Shown piece after piece: positions 56,640 through 64,000 of a DNA stretch of 64,000 nt. Made by a program: the position numbers and the translations under genes. Origin of the DNA: Prescottella agglutinans (GTDB lineage Bacteria > Actinomycetota > Actinomycetes > Mycobacteriales > Mycobacteriaceae); the NCBI RefSeq assembly GCF_004011865.1, contig NZ_RKLP01000002.1, positions 310,001 to 374,000 of the forward strand, written 5' to 3'. Each line of letters starts with the position of its first letter. Position 1 is the stretch's first letter. Below the pieces are notes generated by a model that searched no databases, was not told where the DNA came from, and saw only the letters and a program-made list of their open reading frames with translations.

Positions 56640-56654
56640 TACCCCCTGGGGGTA
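56640..56654. promoter_or_regulatory. Copper-type operator 1 (CsoR-like)
   Basis: TACCCCCTGGGGGTA is a near-perfect palindrome typical of the GC-rich operators bound by CsoR-type copper repressors ahead of copZ/copA genes. It lies 60 bases before the copper chaperone start. No csoR gene is in the window. Confidence 0.75.
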
Positions 56655-56675
56655 CCTTACGAATTGTTCGAGCCA

Positions 56676-56690
56676 TACCCACACGGGGTA
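56676..56690. promoter_or_regulatory. Copper-type operator 2 (weaker CsoR-like)
   Basis: TACCC and GGGTA are inverted arms 5 bases apart, within TACCCACACGGGGTA. The centre is 36 bases from that of the first site and 32 bases before the start codon of the chaperone. It may be a second or weaker repressor site. Confidence 0.5.
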
Positions 56691-56714
56691 GTGGTACAAC
56701 GGAGGGAGACCGAC

Positions 56715-56927
56715 ATGAGCAGCACCACCGAATACGCCGTCACCGGGATGACCTGCGGACACTGCGTCGCCTCGGTCAAGGAGGAGGTGGGCGCGATCGC
56801 CGGCGTCTCCGACGTCGCCGTCGACCTGCAGTCCGGCCGCCTGACCGTCACGTCCGCAGCCCCGCTCCCCGAGTCCGCGGTCGCCGCGGCCGTCGAGGAA
56901 GCGGGCTACACGGCACAGCCGATCTGA
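56715..56927 (+). CDS. copZ: Copper chaperone with HMA domain (CopZ-like)
   Basis: This 70-residue cytoplasmic metallochaperone carries Cu(I) to the P-type ATPase. It has one heavy-metal-associated domain with the MTCGHC motif (about residues 12-17) and the hydrophobic core typical of Atx1-like proteins ([18 protein letters not shown]). The ATG at 56715 has GGAGGGAG upstream. It is the first gene of a three-gene copper operon. Confidence 0.93.
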   Translation: MSSTTEYAVTGMTCGHCVASVKEEVGAIAGVSDVAVDLQSGRLTVTSAAPLPESAVAAAVEEAGYTAQPI

Positions 56928-56935
56928 GGAATCCG

Positions 56936-57880
56936 ATGCGCACGTCCACCACGCTCATCGCCTACGCCGGGGGGCTCGCGGTCGTATTCGCCGCGGCCCT
57001 CGGCGTGGGGACCGTCACGGGAAGCCCGATAGACATGACGAGCACACACACCGACAGCCATTCGGCGGCCGCACCGACAGCCGCACCCGACGCGGACGTT
57101 CCCGCCGGGCTGCAGGTTTCACAGGACGGATACACCCTGGGCGAGGTCACCTCGCCGACCCGGGCCGGCGAGTCCGGCACGCTGAGCTTCCGCGTCCAGG
57201 ACGCCGACGGCAATCCGGTCCGCGAGTTCGCCGAACTGCACGGCAAGCAACTCCACCTGATCGTCGTCCGCGCCGACACCAGCAGGTTCCGGCACGTCCA
57301 CCCGACACTCGGCCCCGACGGCACCTGGTCGATCGACTGGACCTGGCCCACGGGCGGCACCTACCGCGTCTTCGCCGACTTCCAGGCGTCCGGGGCGCCC
57401 GGTCAGCTCACGCTCGGCCGCAACGTCGACGTCGCCGGCGACCTCGAACCAGCGCCGCTGCCGGCCGCCTCGCGCACCGCGACGGTCGACGGCTACACCG
57501 TCACCCTCGACGGCGACCTGACCACCGCCGGCGGCCCGCTGACGCTCCGCGTCACCCGCGACGGCGTCCCGGTCACCGACCTGGACCCCTACCTCGGGGC
57601 GTACGGGCACCTGGTCGCACTGCGCACCGGCGACCTCGCCTACCTGCACGTCCACCCCGAAGGAGAGCCCGGCGACGGCGTCACCGCACCCGGCCCGGAC
57701 GTCACCTTCCACGCGCAGGCCCCGACCGCCGGCACCTACCGGCTGTTCCTCGACTTCCAGCACGAGGGGACGGTCCGCACCGCCGAGTTCACCGTCCCGG
57801 TGGGCCCGACGGCCGCCGCGCCGGCCACCGAATCCGCACCCGCACCCGCACGACACGACGGTCACGAAGGAGGACACTGA
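56936..57880 (+). CDS. Exported histidine-rich protein of copper operon, function unknown
   Basis: This 314-residue protein has an N-terminal anchor or signal ([23 protein letters not shown], about residues 6-28), a His/Ser/Thr segment and a beta-rich exported domain. The motif H-V-H-P occurs twice ([12 protein letters not shown] and [11 protein letters not shown]), as if in two related halves. The C-terminus is HDGHEGGH and could bind metal. I recognise no named family; the fold may be related to FixH/YtkA or copper-binding beta-sandwich proteins. It lies between copZ and the ATPase, and the stop overlaps the ATPase start, so it is probably a periplasmic copper-handling protein. Confidence 0.85.
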   Translation: MRTSTTLIAYAGGLAVVFAAALGVGTVTGSPIDMTSTHTDSHSAAAPTAAPDADVPAGLQVSQDGYTLGEVTSPTRAGESGTLSFRVQDADGNPVREFAELHGKQLHLIVVRADTSRFRHVHPTLGPDGTWSIDWTWPTGGTYRVFADFQASGAPGQLTLGRNVDVAGDLEPAPLPAASRTATVDGYTVTLDGDLTTAGGPLTLRVTRDGVPVTDLDPYLGAYGHLVALRTGDLAYLHVHPEGEPGDGVTAPGPDVTFHAQAPTAGTYRLFLDFQHEGTVRTAEFTVPVGPTAAAPATESAPAPARHDGHEGGH

Positions 57881-60150
57881 TGACTACCGCCGATCTCACC
57901 ACCGGCCGTAACGACACCATCGAACTCGCGATCGGCGGTATGACGTGCGCCTCGTGCGCCGCCCGAGTCGAGAAGAAGCTCAACAAGATCGAGGGCGTCA
58001 CCGCGACCGTCAACTACGCCACCGAGAAGGCCAAGATCGCCTTCGCCGAGGGCGTCAGCACCGACGACCTCGTCACGGCGGTGGAGAACGCCGGCTACAC
58101 CGCGACCCTGCCCACTCCCCCGGCAGCCGACGGGCAGGGCACGGGCGAGGAGCAGGGTCACGCCGCGGGCGAGCGCGAACTCGCGGCGCTGCGCACCCGG
58201 CTGATCGTGTCCGCGGTCCTGTCGATTCCGGTGATCGCGATGGCGATGATCCCGGCGCTGCAGTTCACCAACTGGCAGTGGCTGTCGCTCACCCTCGCCG
58301 CGCCCGTCATCGTGTGGGCCGGCCTGCCGTTCCACCGCGCCGCGTGGACCAACCTGCGCCACGGCACCGCGACGATGGACACCCTGATCTCGCTCGGCAC
58401 GTCCGCCGCGTTCGCGTGGTCGCTGTACGCGCTGTTCTTCGGCACCGCCGGCACCCCCGGGATGACGCACGCCTTCGAGCTGACGATCGGCCGGATGGAC
58501 GGCGCCGCGAACATCTACCTCGAGGTTGCCGCGGGCGTCATCACGTTCGTGCTCGCCGGACGGTACTTCGAGGCCAAGTCCAAGCGCACCGCCGGCGCGG
58601 CGCTGCGGGCGCTGCTCGAACTCGGGGCCAAGGAGGTCTCCGTCCTGCGCGACGGTGTCGAATCCCGCATCCCCGCAGACCAACTGCGTGTCGACGACCT
58701 GTTCGTGGTCCGGCCCGGCGAGAAGGTCGCCACCGACGGCGTCGTCGTCGAGGGCAGCTCCGCCGTCGACATGAGCATGCTGACCGGCGAATCGGTGCCC
58801 GTCGAGGTGAGCGTCGGCGACGACGTCGTGGGCGCCACCGTCAACGCGGGCGGACGGCTCGTGGTGCGGGCCCGCCGGGTCGGCAGCGACACCCAGCTCG
58901 CGCAGATGGCCGCGCTCGTCGAGGACGCGCAGAACGGCAAGGCCGAGGTCCAGCGTCTGGCCGACCGCATCGCCGGCGTCTTCGTGCCCATCGCGATCGC
59001 GATTTCCGTTGCCGCCCTGGGCTACTGGATCGGAACCGGCAACCCGCTGCAGGTCGCGTTCACCGCCGCGGTCGCGGTGCTGATCATCGCGTGCCCGTGC
59101 GCGCTGGGCCTGGCCACCCCGACGGCGCTGCTCGTCGGCACCGGCCGCGGCGCCCAACTGGGCGTGCTGATCAAGGGACCCGAGGTCCTCGAAACCACCC
59201 GCGGCGTCGACACCGTCGTCCTCGACAAGACCGGCACCGTCACCACCGGCAAGATGACCCTCGTCGACGTGATCACCGCCGACGGCGTCGACCGCGACGA
59301 GGCGCTGCGGCTGGTGGGGGCGCTGGAGAATGCGTCCGAGCACCCGATCGCCCAGGCCGTCGCCACCGGCGCCGCCCGCAGCGTCGGCACCCTGCCCGGC
59401 GTGGAGGATTTCCTCAACGTCGAGGGCAAGGGTGTCCAGGGCATCGTCGACGGCCACGCCGTGATCGCCGGACGCGAGAGCCTGCTCGCCGACTGGTCGC
59501 AGCACCTGCCCGAGGACCTCGCCCGCGCCAAGCGGGACGCCGAGAAGCTGGGACGGACCGCGATCGCGGCAGGCTGGGACGGGCAGGCCCGCGCCGTGTT
59601 CGTCGTCGCCGACGCGATCAAGGACACCAGCGCCGACGCCGTGCGCCGCTTCAAGGCCCTCGGCCTGACCCCCGTCCTGCTGACCGGCGACAACGAGACG
59701 GTCGCGCGGACCGTGGCCGAGCAGGTCGGCATCGACACCGTGATCGCCGAGGTGCTGCCCGGTGACAAGGTGACCGCCGTCAAGGACCTGCAGTCCCGCG
59801 GCAAGGTCGTCGCCATGGTCGGCGACGGCGTCAACGACGCCGCGGCCCTCGCCCAGGCCGACCTGGGACTCGCGATGGGCACCGGCACCGACGTCGCGAT
59901 CGAGGCTGCCGACATCACCCTGGTCCGTGGTGATCTCCGTTCGGCCGCCGACGCGATCGAGTTGTCGCGCAAGACCTTGCGCACCATCAAGGGCAACCTG
60001 TTCTGGGCATTCGCGTACAACGCGGCGGCGATCCCGCTCGCTGCGGCGGGCCTGCTGAACCCGATGCTCGCCGGCGCGGCGATGGCGTTCTCGAGCGTGT
60101 TCGTCGTCAGCAACAGCCTGCGGCTGCGGCGGTTCCGCCCCTCTTCCTGA
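57880..60150 (+). CDS. copA: Cu(I)-exporting P1B-type ATPase
   Basis: This 756-residue copper ATPase exports Cu(I). It has an N-terminal HMA domain with MTCASC (about residues 20-25), about eight membrane helices, the TGES actuator motif ([11 protein letters not shown]), the CPC metal site in [21 protein letters not shown], the phosphorylation motif [11 protein letters not shown], the HP motif SEHPIAQAV and the hinge [18 protein letters not shown]. The ATG at 57880 overlaps the stop of the exported protein (ATGA). Confidence 0.97.
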   Translation: MTTADLTTGRNDTIELAIGGMTCASCAARVEKKLNKIEGVTATVNYATEKAKIAFAEGVSTDDLVTAVENAGYTATLPTPPAADGQGTGEEQGHAAGERELAALRTRLIVSAVLSIPVIAMAMIPALQFTNWQWLSLTLAAPVIVWAGLPFHRAAWTNLRHGTATMDTLISLGTSAAFAWSLYALFFGTAGTPGMTHAFELTIGRMDGAANIYLEVAAGVITFVLAGRYFEAKSKRTAGAALRALLELGAKEVSVLRDGVESRIPADQLRVDDLFVVRPGEKVATDGVVVEGSSAVDMSMLTGESVPVEVSVGDDVVGATVNAGGRLVVRARRVGSDTQLAQMAALVEDAQNGKAEVQRLADRIAGVFVPIAIAISVAALGYWIGTGNPLQVAFTAAVAVLIIACPCALGLATPTALLVGTGRGAQLGVLIKGPEVLETTRGVDTVVLDKTGTVTTGKMTLVDVITADGVDRDEALRLVGALENASEHPIAQAVATGAARSVGTLPGVEDFLNVEGKGVQGIVDGHAVIAGRESLLADWSQHLPEDLARAKRDAEKLGRTAIAAGWDGQARAVFVVADAIKDTSADAVRRFKALGLTPVLLTGDNETVARTVAEQVGIDTVIAEVLPGDKVTAVKDLQSRGKVVAMVGDGVNDAAALAQADLGLAMGTGTDVAIEAADITLVRGDLRSAADAIELSRKTLRTIKGNLFWAFAYNAAAIPLAAAGLLNPMLAGAAMAFSSVFVVSNSLRLRRFRPSS

Positions 60151-60158
60151 GCGGACGA

Positions 60159-60191
60159 GACGGGCCCGGCGACACTGTCGCCGGGCCCGTC
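60159..60191. terminator. 15-bp terminator between copA and the binding-protein gene
   Basis: GACGGGCCCGGCGAC and GTCGCCGGGCCCGTC form a perfect 15-bp stem with a 3-base loop between two convergent genes. It can serve both directions. Confidence 0.8.
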
Positions 60192-60204
60192 GTCGTGTGT
60201 CCCG

Positions 60205-61809
60205 TCAGGCGCGACCGGCCCTGTCGAGCAGCATGATTCCCGTCGCGGTGGGCAGCACGCCGCGAACGTCCTGCTGCCAGGCCACGTAGATCATCACGGA
60301 ACTGATCGGCACGCTCGGCACGGTCTCGTTCCACAGCGTCTGGATCTCGGAGATCACGCCGCGGATCCGGTCGTCGCCGTCGGCGGCCTGCAGCTTGGCG
60401 AGCAACTCGTCCATCTGCGGGTTCGAGTACCCCGAGAAGTTGGCGCCGGAGTTGCCCGCCAACGTCGTCTGCAGGCCCAGGAACGGAATCGCCTCGTACA
60501 GGCCGATACCGGCGTGCGCCATGTCGTAGTCGTGCTGGACGTACACCTGCTTGACGATGTCGCCCGCGTTGTTCGCGTTGACAATGTTCACAGTGAACCC
60601 GACCGCCTGCAGCAGCGACTGCACCGCCAGGCCGATCGCCGCCTCGGTGGGCTCCTGCAACACGATGTAGTTCAGCTTGCCGTCGTATCCGTCGGCCTTG
60701 GCCTCGTCGAGCAGCTTGCGAGCGGCGTCCGGATCGTAGGGCAGGCCCTCGACGTCGGTGGCCCAGCGGGAGCGCTTGTCGAACATCGCCTTGCCCGGCA
60801 GGCCGAGACCGTTGTCGCCGCGCTGGCCCACCAGTTCCGGATCAATCGCGAGCGCGATCGCCTTGCGGACACGGACGTCGGAGCCGGGGCGGCCCTCACG
60901 ATTGTTCACCAGTTCGGCGCCACCGCTGTTGAGGATGCTGAACGAGCCCGGGTAGTCGGCGTCGAGAGCGTCGTAGATGGCCTGCGGGTTGCCGCGCATG
61001 AAGCCGATGTCGATGCCGTCGGTCTTCAGCGATTCGAGGTTCTCCCTCGAGCCGCTCAGCGCGATGAACCGGATCCGGTCGGCGTTGGGCTTGCCGTTCC
61101 AGTAGTCGGCGCGCGCGGTGAGGATGCGCTCCTCGTTGGGCGCATACCGCTCGAGCACGAACGGGCCGGCACCGATCGGCTTGAACGCCTCGCCCTCACC
61201 GGCGCTCGGTGCCACGATCATGCCGTGGCCCAGGGCCAGCATCGACGGGAAGGTCGGCCACTGCTTGCGCAGGCGGAACTCGACCGTCTGCGGATCGACG
61301 GCCGTCGTCGACTCGACCGCGTCGACCCACACCGCGGCACCGTTACCGCGATTGGTGTTGTAGCGGTCGATGCTCGCCACCACCGCGTTCGCGTCGAGCG
61401 GCGTGCCGTCGCTGAAGGTCACGCCCGGACGCAGTTTCAGCGTCCACACCATGCTGCTGCCGTCCGCCGTCAGGGACTGTGCGAGCCGCGGCACGAACTC
61501 GCCCGTCTTGTCGTCGTACCGCAGCAGGACGTCGTAGACCGCAGCCAGTTCGTCGCCGCCGCTGCCGCCGCGGGCGGCGGTCCTCGCCGGATCCAGGACG
61601 GCCGCGAGCGCCTGCACGCTGAACGTCAACTGGGGCACCGGGCCAGGCGTGCCCTCCTGGTCGCCCACCAAGCCGACGGCCGGCGGGGTCCGCGTGTCCC
61701 CGCCCCCGGACTCGCTGCCGTCGGCCGAGTTCGCGCATCCCGCGAGCACCAGCGCACTCGCGACCACCGCCGCGACCAAGCCCTTTCCGAACACCGATCT
61801 TCCGGCCAC
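60205..61809 (-). CDS. ABC transporter substrate-binding lipoprotein (SBP_bac_5)
   Basis: This 534-residue extracellular lipoprotein of the oligopeptide/nickel-binding family 5 has a signal and lipobox (LVAAVVASALVLAGC, Cys near residue 25), followed by LTFSVQALAAVLDP, the family region GEFVPRLAQSLTADGSSMVWTLKLRPGVTFSDGTPLDANAVVAS, and C-terminal segments typical of DppA/OppA. I chose the GTG at 61809, with GGGAGGGT upstream. No permease or ATPase genes are adjacent, so it is an orphan in this window. The ligand is unknown. Confidence 0.92.
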   Translation of the reverse strand: MAGRSVFGKGLVAAVVASALVLAGCANSADGSESGGGDTRTPPAVGLVGDQEGTPGPVPQLTFSVQALAAVLDPARTAARGGSGGDELAAVYDVLLRYDDKTGEFVPRLAQSLTADGSSMVWTLKLRPGVTFSDGTPLDANAVVASIDRYNTNRGNGAAVWVDAVESTTAVDPQTVEFRLRKQWPTFPSMLALGHGMIVAPSAGEGEAFKPIGAGPFVLERYAPNEERILTARADYWNGKPNADRIRFIALSGSRENLESLKTDGIDIGFMRGNPQAIYDALDADYPGSFSILNSGGAELVNNREGRPGSDVRVRKAIALAIDPELVGQRGDNGLGLPGKAMFDKRSRWATDVEGLPYDPDAARKLLDEAKADGYDGKLNYIVLQEPTEAAIGLAVQSLLQAVGFTVNIVNANNAGDIVKQVYVQHDYDMAHAGIGLYEAIPFLGLQTTLAGNSGANFSGYSNPQMDELLAKLQAADGDDRIRGVISEIQTLWNETVPSVPISSVMIYVAWQQDVRGVLPTATGIMLLDRAGRA

Positions 61810-61959
61810 GCACCCTCCCACCACTCGTGAAACTGTGACGCCCGCCACAGATTGCGGAGAGGCTAACCGGCCCCGGTTTGTCCCGAACGCCCGTTCCCGG
61901 TCAGTGAGAACCGCGCCGACCGAGCCTCTCTCGGGCTCGGACGGCGCAGCGGAGGTGGA

Positions 61960-62847
61960 TCAGGAGGACGTGCTGCCGGACAGGCTTCCGAGCGACCCCG
62001 CGCCCGAGCCTGTGCCCGAGCCCGATCCCGTGGCCGGGGCGGCGGGACCGTTCGTGGCGAAGTCGGTGGTGCAGCCGTTGAACGTCACCGCGTCGACGAG
62101 CGTCGAGGTCGCGACCGAACCGGTGCCGACGCTCACGCCGTAGTGCTCGACGGTGGCGTTCGGGTTGGCGGCCGAGATCGCGGCGAGCGTCGTCGGCACC
62201 CGATCCTTCGCGCCGTCGATGTTCTGGGTGCTCCACCACCGGCCGTTCTGGATCATGTCGTGCATGCCGCCGTCCGAGGTGGAGGTGGTGCCCGGCTCGG
62301 CGACCCACACGAGAGTGGTGAATCCGTTCTCGAACTTGCCGCCCGTGGTCCCCAGCAGCCGCATCTGGAACGACGCGGTCGACGTGGCCGCCTTCTCGGC
62401 GAACCCGATCTCCTTCCCGATGACGTCCGCGAGCTTCACGCTGCCCGCCGAGTGGTACCACGCGGCGCGGTCCGACGGCCCGTCGACGGCGAGCTCGAGG
62501 GAGCCGTTCCGATCGAAGACACCCGACGCCGAGTAGGACGCCTCCTGCCCCTGCTCGTCGTCGAACGGGATGCCCCAGCCCGCCGGCGTCGCCTCGGTCG
62601 AGAGCGACTCACACGTGAAACCGCCGGCGGGTGCGTCGGACGAACCGCCGAGCGAACCACCGAGCGAACCGGTGGAGGAACCACCGAGCGAACCACCGAG
62701 CGACCCGGTGGAGGAGCCGCCGTCCGCACTGCCGAGCGAACCGAGGGAGCCGGTGGGTTCGGCATGGGAGAGAGCAGGAACGGCCAGTGCGGCAGTGCCC
62801 GCGATCGCGGCGACGGCGGCGGCACGGCGGATCGAAATTCGAGACAT
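61960..62847 (-). CDS. Secreted protein with Gly-Ser-Leu repeats
   Basis: This 295-residue protein has a signal peptide (RRAAAVAAIAGTAALAVPALSHA), then a low-complexity stretch of SLGGS units (about residues 33-70), a beta-rich globular domain (about residues 76-265, with Cys in FTCESLSTEA and NGCTTDF) and a Ser/Gly tail. I recognise no family. The ATG at 62847 has AAAGGTG upstream. It is upstream of the orphan binding-protein gene on the same strand, 150 bases away. Confidence 0.75.
   Translation of the reverse strand: MSRISIRRAAAVAAIAGTAALAVPALSHAEPTGSLGSLGSADGGSSTGSLGGSLGGSSTGSLGGSLGGSSDAPAGGFTCESLSTEATPAGWGIPFDDEQGQEASYSASGVFDRNGSLELAVDGPSDRAAWYHSAGSVKLADVIGKEIGFAEKAATSTASFQMRLLGTTGGKFENGFTTLVWVAEPGTTSTSDGGMHDMIQNGRWWSTQNIDGAKDRVPTTLAAISAANPNATVEHYGVSVGTGSVATSTLVDAVTFNGCTTDFATNGPAAPATGSGSGTGSGAGSLGSLSGSTSS
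62642..62713 (-). repeat. Two 36-bp tandem repeats inside the secreted-protein gene
   Basis: Units 62642-62677 and 62678-62713 differ at two positions. Each encodes the dodecapeptide STGSLGGSLGGS on the minus strand. Related shorter units continue on both sides. Confidence 0.8.
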
Positions 62848-62938
62848 GGAAACACCTTTCGAGGCGAAATAGCGAGGCTGTACCCGACGAACCTAGGGCG
62901 ACTCGCGCCGGCACCGGGACCACACCGAGGCATGCCGA

Positions 62939-62987
62939 TACGAAAGTAGGAGCACTTCCGTACGAAAGGAGGAGACGCCCGTACGAA
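62939..62987. repeat. TACGAAAG direct repeats upstream of the secreted-protein gene
   Basis: TACGAAAGTAGGAG (62939-62952) and TACGAAAGGAGGAG (62961-62974) are direct repeats 22 bases apart, and a third TACGAA starts at 62982, 21 bases further. They are in the 206-bp gap between two minus-strand genes and could be tandem regulator sites. Confidence 0.6.
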
Positions 62988-63009
62988 CCCACCGGCCCAC
63001 GAAACACGA

Positions 63010-63038
63010 ACGGCCCGGAGGCAATTCCTCCGGGCCGT
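63010..63038 (-). terminator. Terminator after the lipoprotein gene
   Basis: ACGGCCCGGAGG and CCTCCGGGCCGT form a 12-bp stem with a 5-base loop (CAATT). On the minus strand it follows the stop codon of the lipoprotein gene by 15 bases and leads into TCGTGTTTCG. Confidence 0.75.
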
Positions 63039-63053
63039 CGTCTCGGGACGGTG

Positions 63054-63662
63054 CTAGCTCACTGTCTCCGTACACACGGTGAAGCGCCGCTCGTCGTGGA
63101 CGAAGCCGCCCTCCGAGCACTGCTCGACGTCCGTGACGCCCTCGATGATCTCGATGGCCCGTTCGATGTTCGGCGCGGACGGATCGTTGCAGTCCACGCG
63201 CTGCGGTTCGTCCTCGCCGTCGGGCATGCTCATGCAACCGCCCATCACCCAGTCGACGTCGAGGCACAGGGCGCCGCGCTCGCTGCCCCACTTGGTCTCG
63301 TAGTAGACCTGATCGACGTCCGCGGGGCACTGTGAGTTCTGCGCCGCCTTGGCGACGACCTTGTAGTTGGACTTGTCACTGCCGCAGGTGGCCTCGGCGA
63401 TCGTTGCCGCATCCGACGTGCCGCCCAGTCGCACGCAGTCGCCGATCTCGACGTCGATGTCGACCGAACCTCCGCGGTCGCTCCCCGCCTGACCGGCCAC
63501 CGTCGTGGGAGCCGCGCTGCTCGTGCTCGAGGAACTCGACCCGGAATCGGCAGCCGCCGGAGTGCCCTCCACCGAACCACCGCAACCGGCGACCAGCGCG
63601 GTCGCTGCCACCACCGACGCCACACCGATCGACCGGCACAGATATGCCCACATTCGCTTGTT
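63054..63662 (-). CDS. Putative lipoprotein (LppU-like)
   Basis: This 202-residue exported lipoprotein starts at the GTG at 63662, with GAGGA about 8 bases upstream. The signal region has IGVASVVAATALVAGC (lipobox Cys near residue 27), then a Ser/Ala linker and an acidic domain with several cysteines (IGDCVRLGGTSDAATIAEATCGSD, LCLDVDWVMGGCMSM, DVEQCSEGG, TVCTETVS). The Cys-rich domain recalls the LppU family of actinobacteria, but I am not certain. The ATG at 63653 is an alternative start. Confidence 0.78.
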   Translation of the reverse strand, partial: NKRMWAYLCRSIGVASVVAATALVAGCGGSVEGTPAAADSGSSSSSTSSAAPTTVAGQAGSDRGGSVDIDVEIGDCVRLGGTSDAATIAEATCGSDKSNYKVVAKAAQNSQCPADVDQVYYETKWGSERGALCLDVDWVMGGCMSMPDGEDEPQRVDCNDPSAPNIERAIEIIEGVTDVEQCSEGGFVHDERRFTVCTETVS

Positions 63663-63831
63663 CACAACAGTTTTCCTCGAAATCACAGCTCGACGGGATC
63701 GTTTCACGGCGACCTCCCCCGACAGAGACCGCCCGGTCCATTGTGGTCCAGAAGTCCGATCCGCACGAATCGAAGCCGTTCGGATCACAAATACGGGGCG
63801 AACCCCCCTGCCACGCAGGATGATCCGGGTA

Positions 63832-64000
63832 TCAATCCGATTCCGGGATCGACGCGAGTCGCACGAAGGCGGCCGCGTCCAGCTTCTCGCCCCGGGTCGA
63901 CGGTTCGATCCCGGCGGCGACGAGTCGCCGCTCCGCTTCGACGGGCGAGCCGGCCCAGCCGGCGAGGGCAGCGCGAAGAGTCTTGCGGCGCTGCGCGAAT
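63832..64000 (-). CDS. rsmA: 16S rRNA dimethyladenosine transferase RsmA (KsgA), 3' end only
   Basis: Only the last 55 codons are in the window; the gene runs off the right edge. The translation starts [17 protein letters not shown], which is the conserved C-terminal motif of RsmA/KsgA, and ends RLASIPESD. The enzyme dimethylates the two adenines near the 3' end of 16S rRNA. In mycobacteria it neighbours ispE. Confidence 0.9.
   Translation of the reverse strand, partial: FAQRRKTLRAALAGWAGSPVEAERRLVAAGIEPSTRGEKLDAAAFVRLASIPESD

Overview
The window is high-GC (about 70 percent) chromosomal DNA from a mycolic-acid actinomycete, most likely a Rhodococcus (Prescottella / R. hoagii-like) species. 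The evidence is a mycolyltransferase-type esterase, a complete ergothioneine cluster, F420-type oxidoreductases, many GTG and TTG starts with GTGA/ATGA stop-start overlaps, and an endoglycoceramidase of the rhodococcal type. The core gene order matches what I recall of the Mycobacterium tuberculosis Rv1026-Rv1010 block: ppx2, DUF501, ftsB, eno, lpqU-like transglycosylase, mazG, mfd, tetR, tRNA-Gln, glmU, prs, rplY, pth, pks16-like, ispE and rsmA (ksgA, cut by the right edge). Accessory modules are spliced between these landmarks. I see no rRNA, transposase, phage gene, CRISPR array or replication origin.

Layout. 1-4.5 kb: small acetyltransferase, small secreted proteins, a mycolyltransferase-like esterase, a WYL regulator divergent from a VOC protein, and a tRNA-Leu(UAA). 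4.5-9.1 kb (minus): ppx, DUF501, ftsB, eno, lytic transglycosylase. 9.2-12.7 kb (plus): the efeUOB iron/heme uptake operon. 12.7-14.6 kb: an ABC-F protein preceded by a probable attenuation leader with an 8-codon upstream ORF and hairpin. 14.6-19.7 kb (minus): mazG, mfd, tetR. 19.9-22.7 kb (plus): tRNA-Gln, glmU, prs. 22.7-30.2 kb: small genes, then egtABCD with egtE divergent. 30.3-34 kb (plus): a steroid-dehydrogenase-like flavoprotein, rplY, pth, DUF1877. 34-39 kb: a Pks16/FadD-type ligase divergent from prfC-pnuC and an LLM oxidoreductase. 39.2-42.9 kb: a secreted phospholipase C plus an endoglycoceramidase, a host-lipid-degrading pair. 43-45.5 kb: a secreted protein and the PrrA-PrrB two-component system. 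45.5-49.8 kb: 3-hydroxyisobutyryl-CoA hydrolase-like gene, pdxH, an MHS transporter, VOC and SnoaL-like genes. 49.9-56.4 kb: a second ABC-F, ispE, a DrrAB-type ABC exporter divergent from a second WYL regulator, a SnoaL-like gene, a cold-shock gene. 56.6-60.2 kb: a copper operon (two CsoR-like sites, chaperone, exported His-rich protein, P-type ATPase). 60.2-64 kb (minus): an orphan oligopeptide-binding lipoprotein, a repeat-rich secreted protein, a lipoprotein and the rsmA 3' end.

The most notable observations are regulatory. (1) A likely leaderless uORF, intrinsic-terminator hairpin and SD-sequestering hairpin precede the ABC-F gene at 13018. (2) Both WYL regulators have the same GGAC-N7-GTCC dyad 23-24 bp before their start codons and face different divergent neighbours. 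(3) A four-copy array of an ATCACACACC-type repeat with 20-22 bp spacing precedes the DUF1877 gene. (4) The tRNA with a UAA anticodon lacks the long variable arm expected of tRNA-Leu, and its 3' end lies inside a 12-bp hairpin. All are read by eye; no database search was possible.
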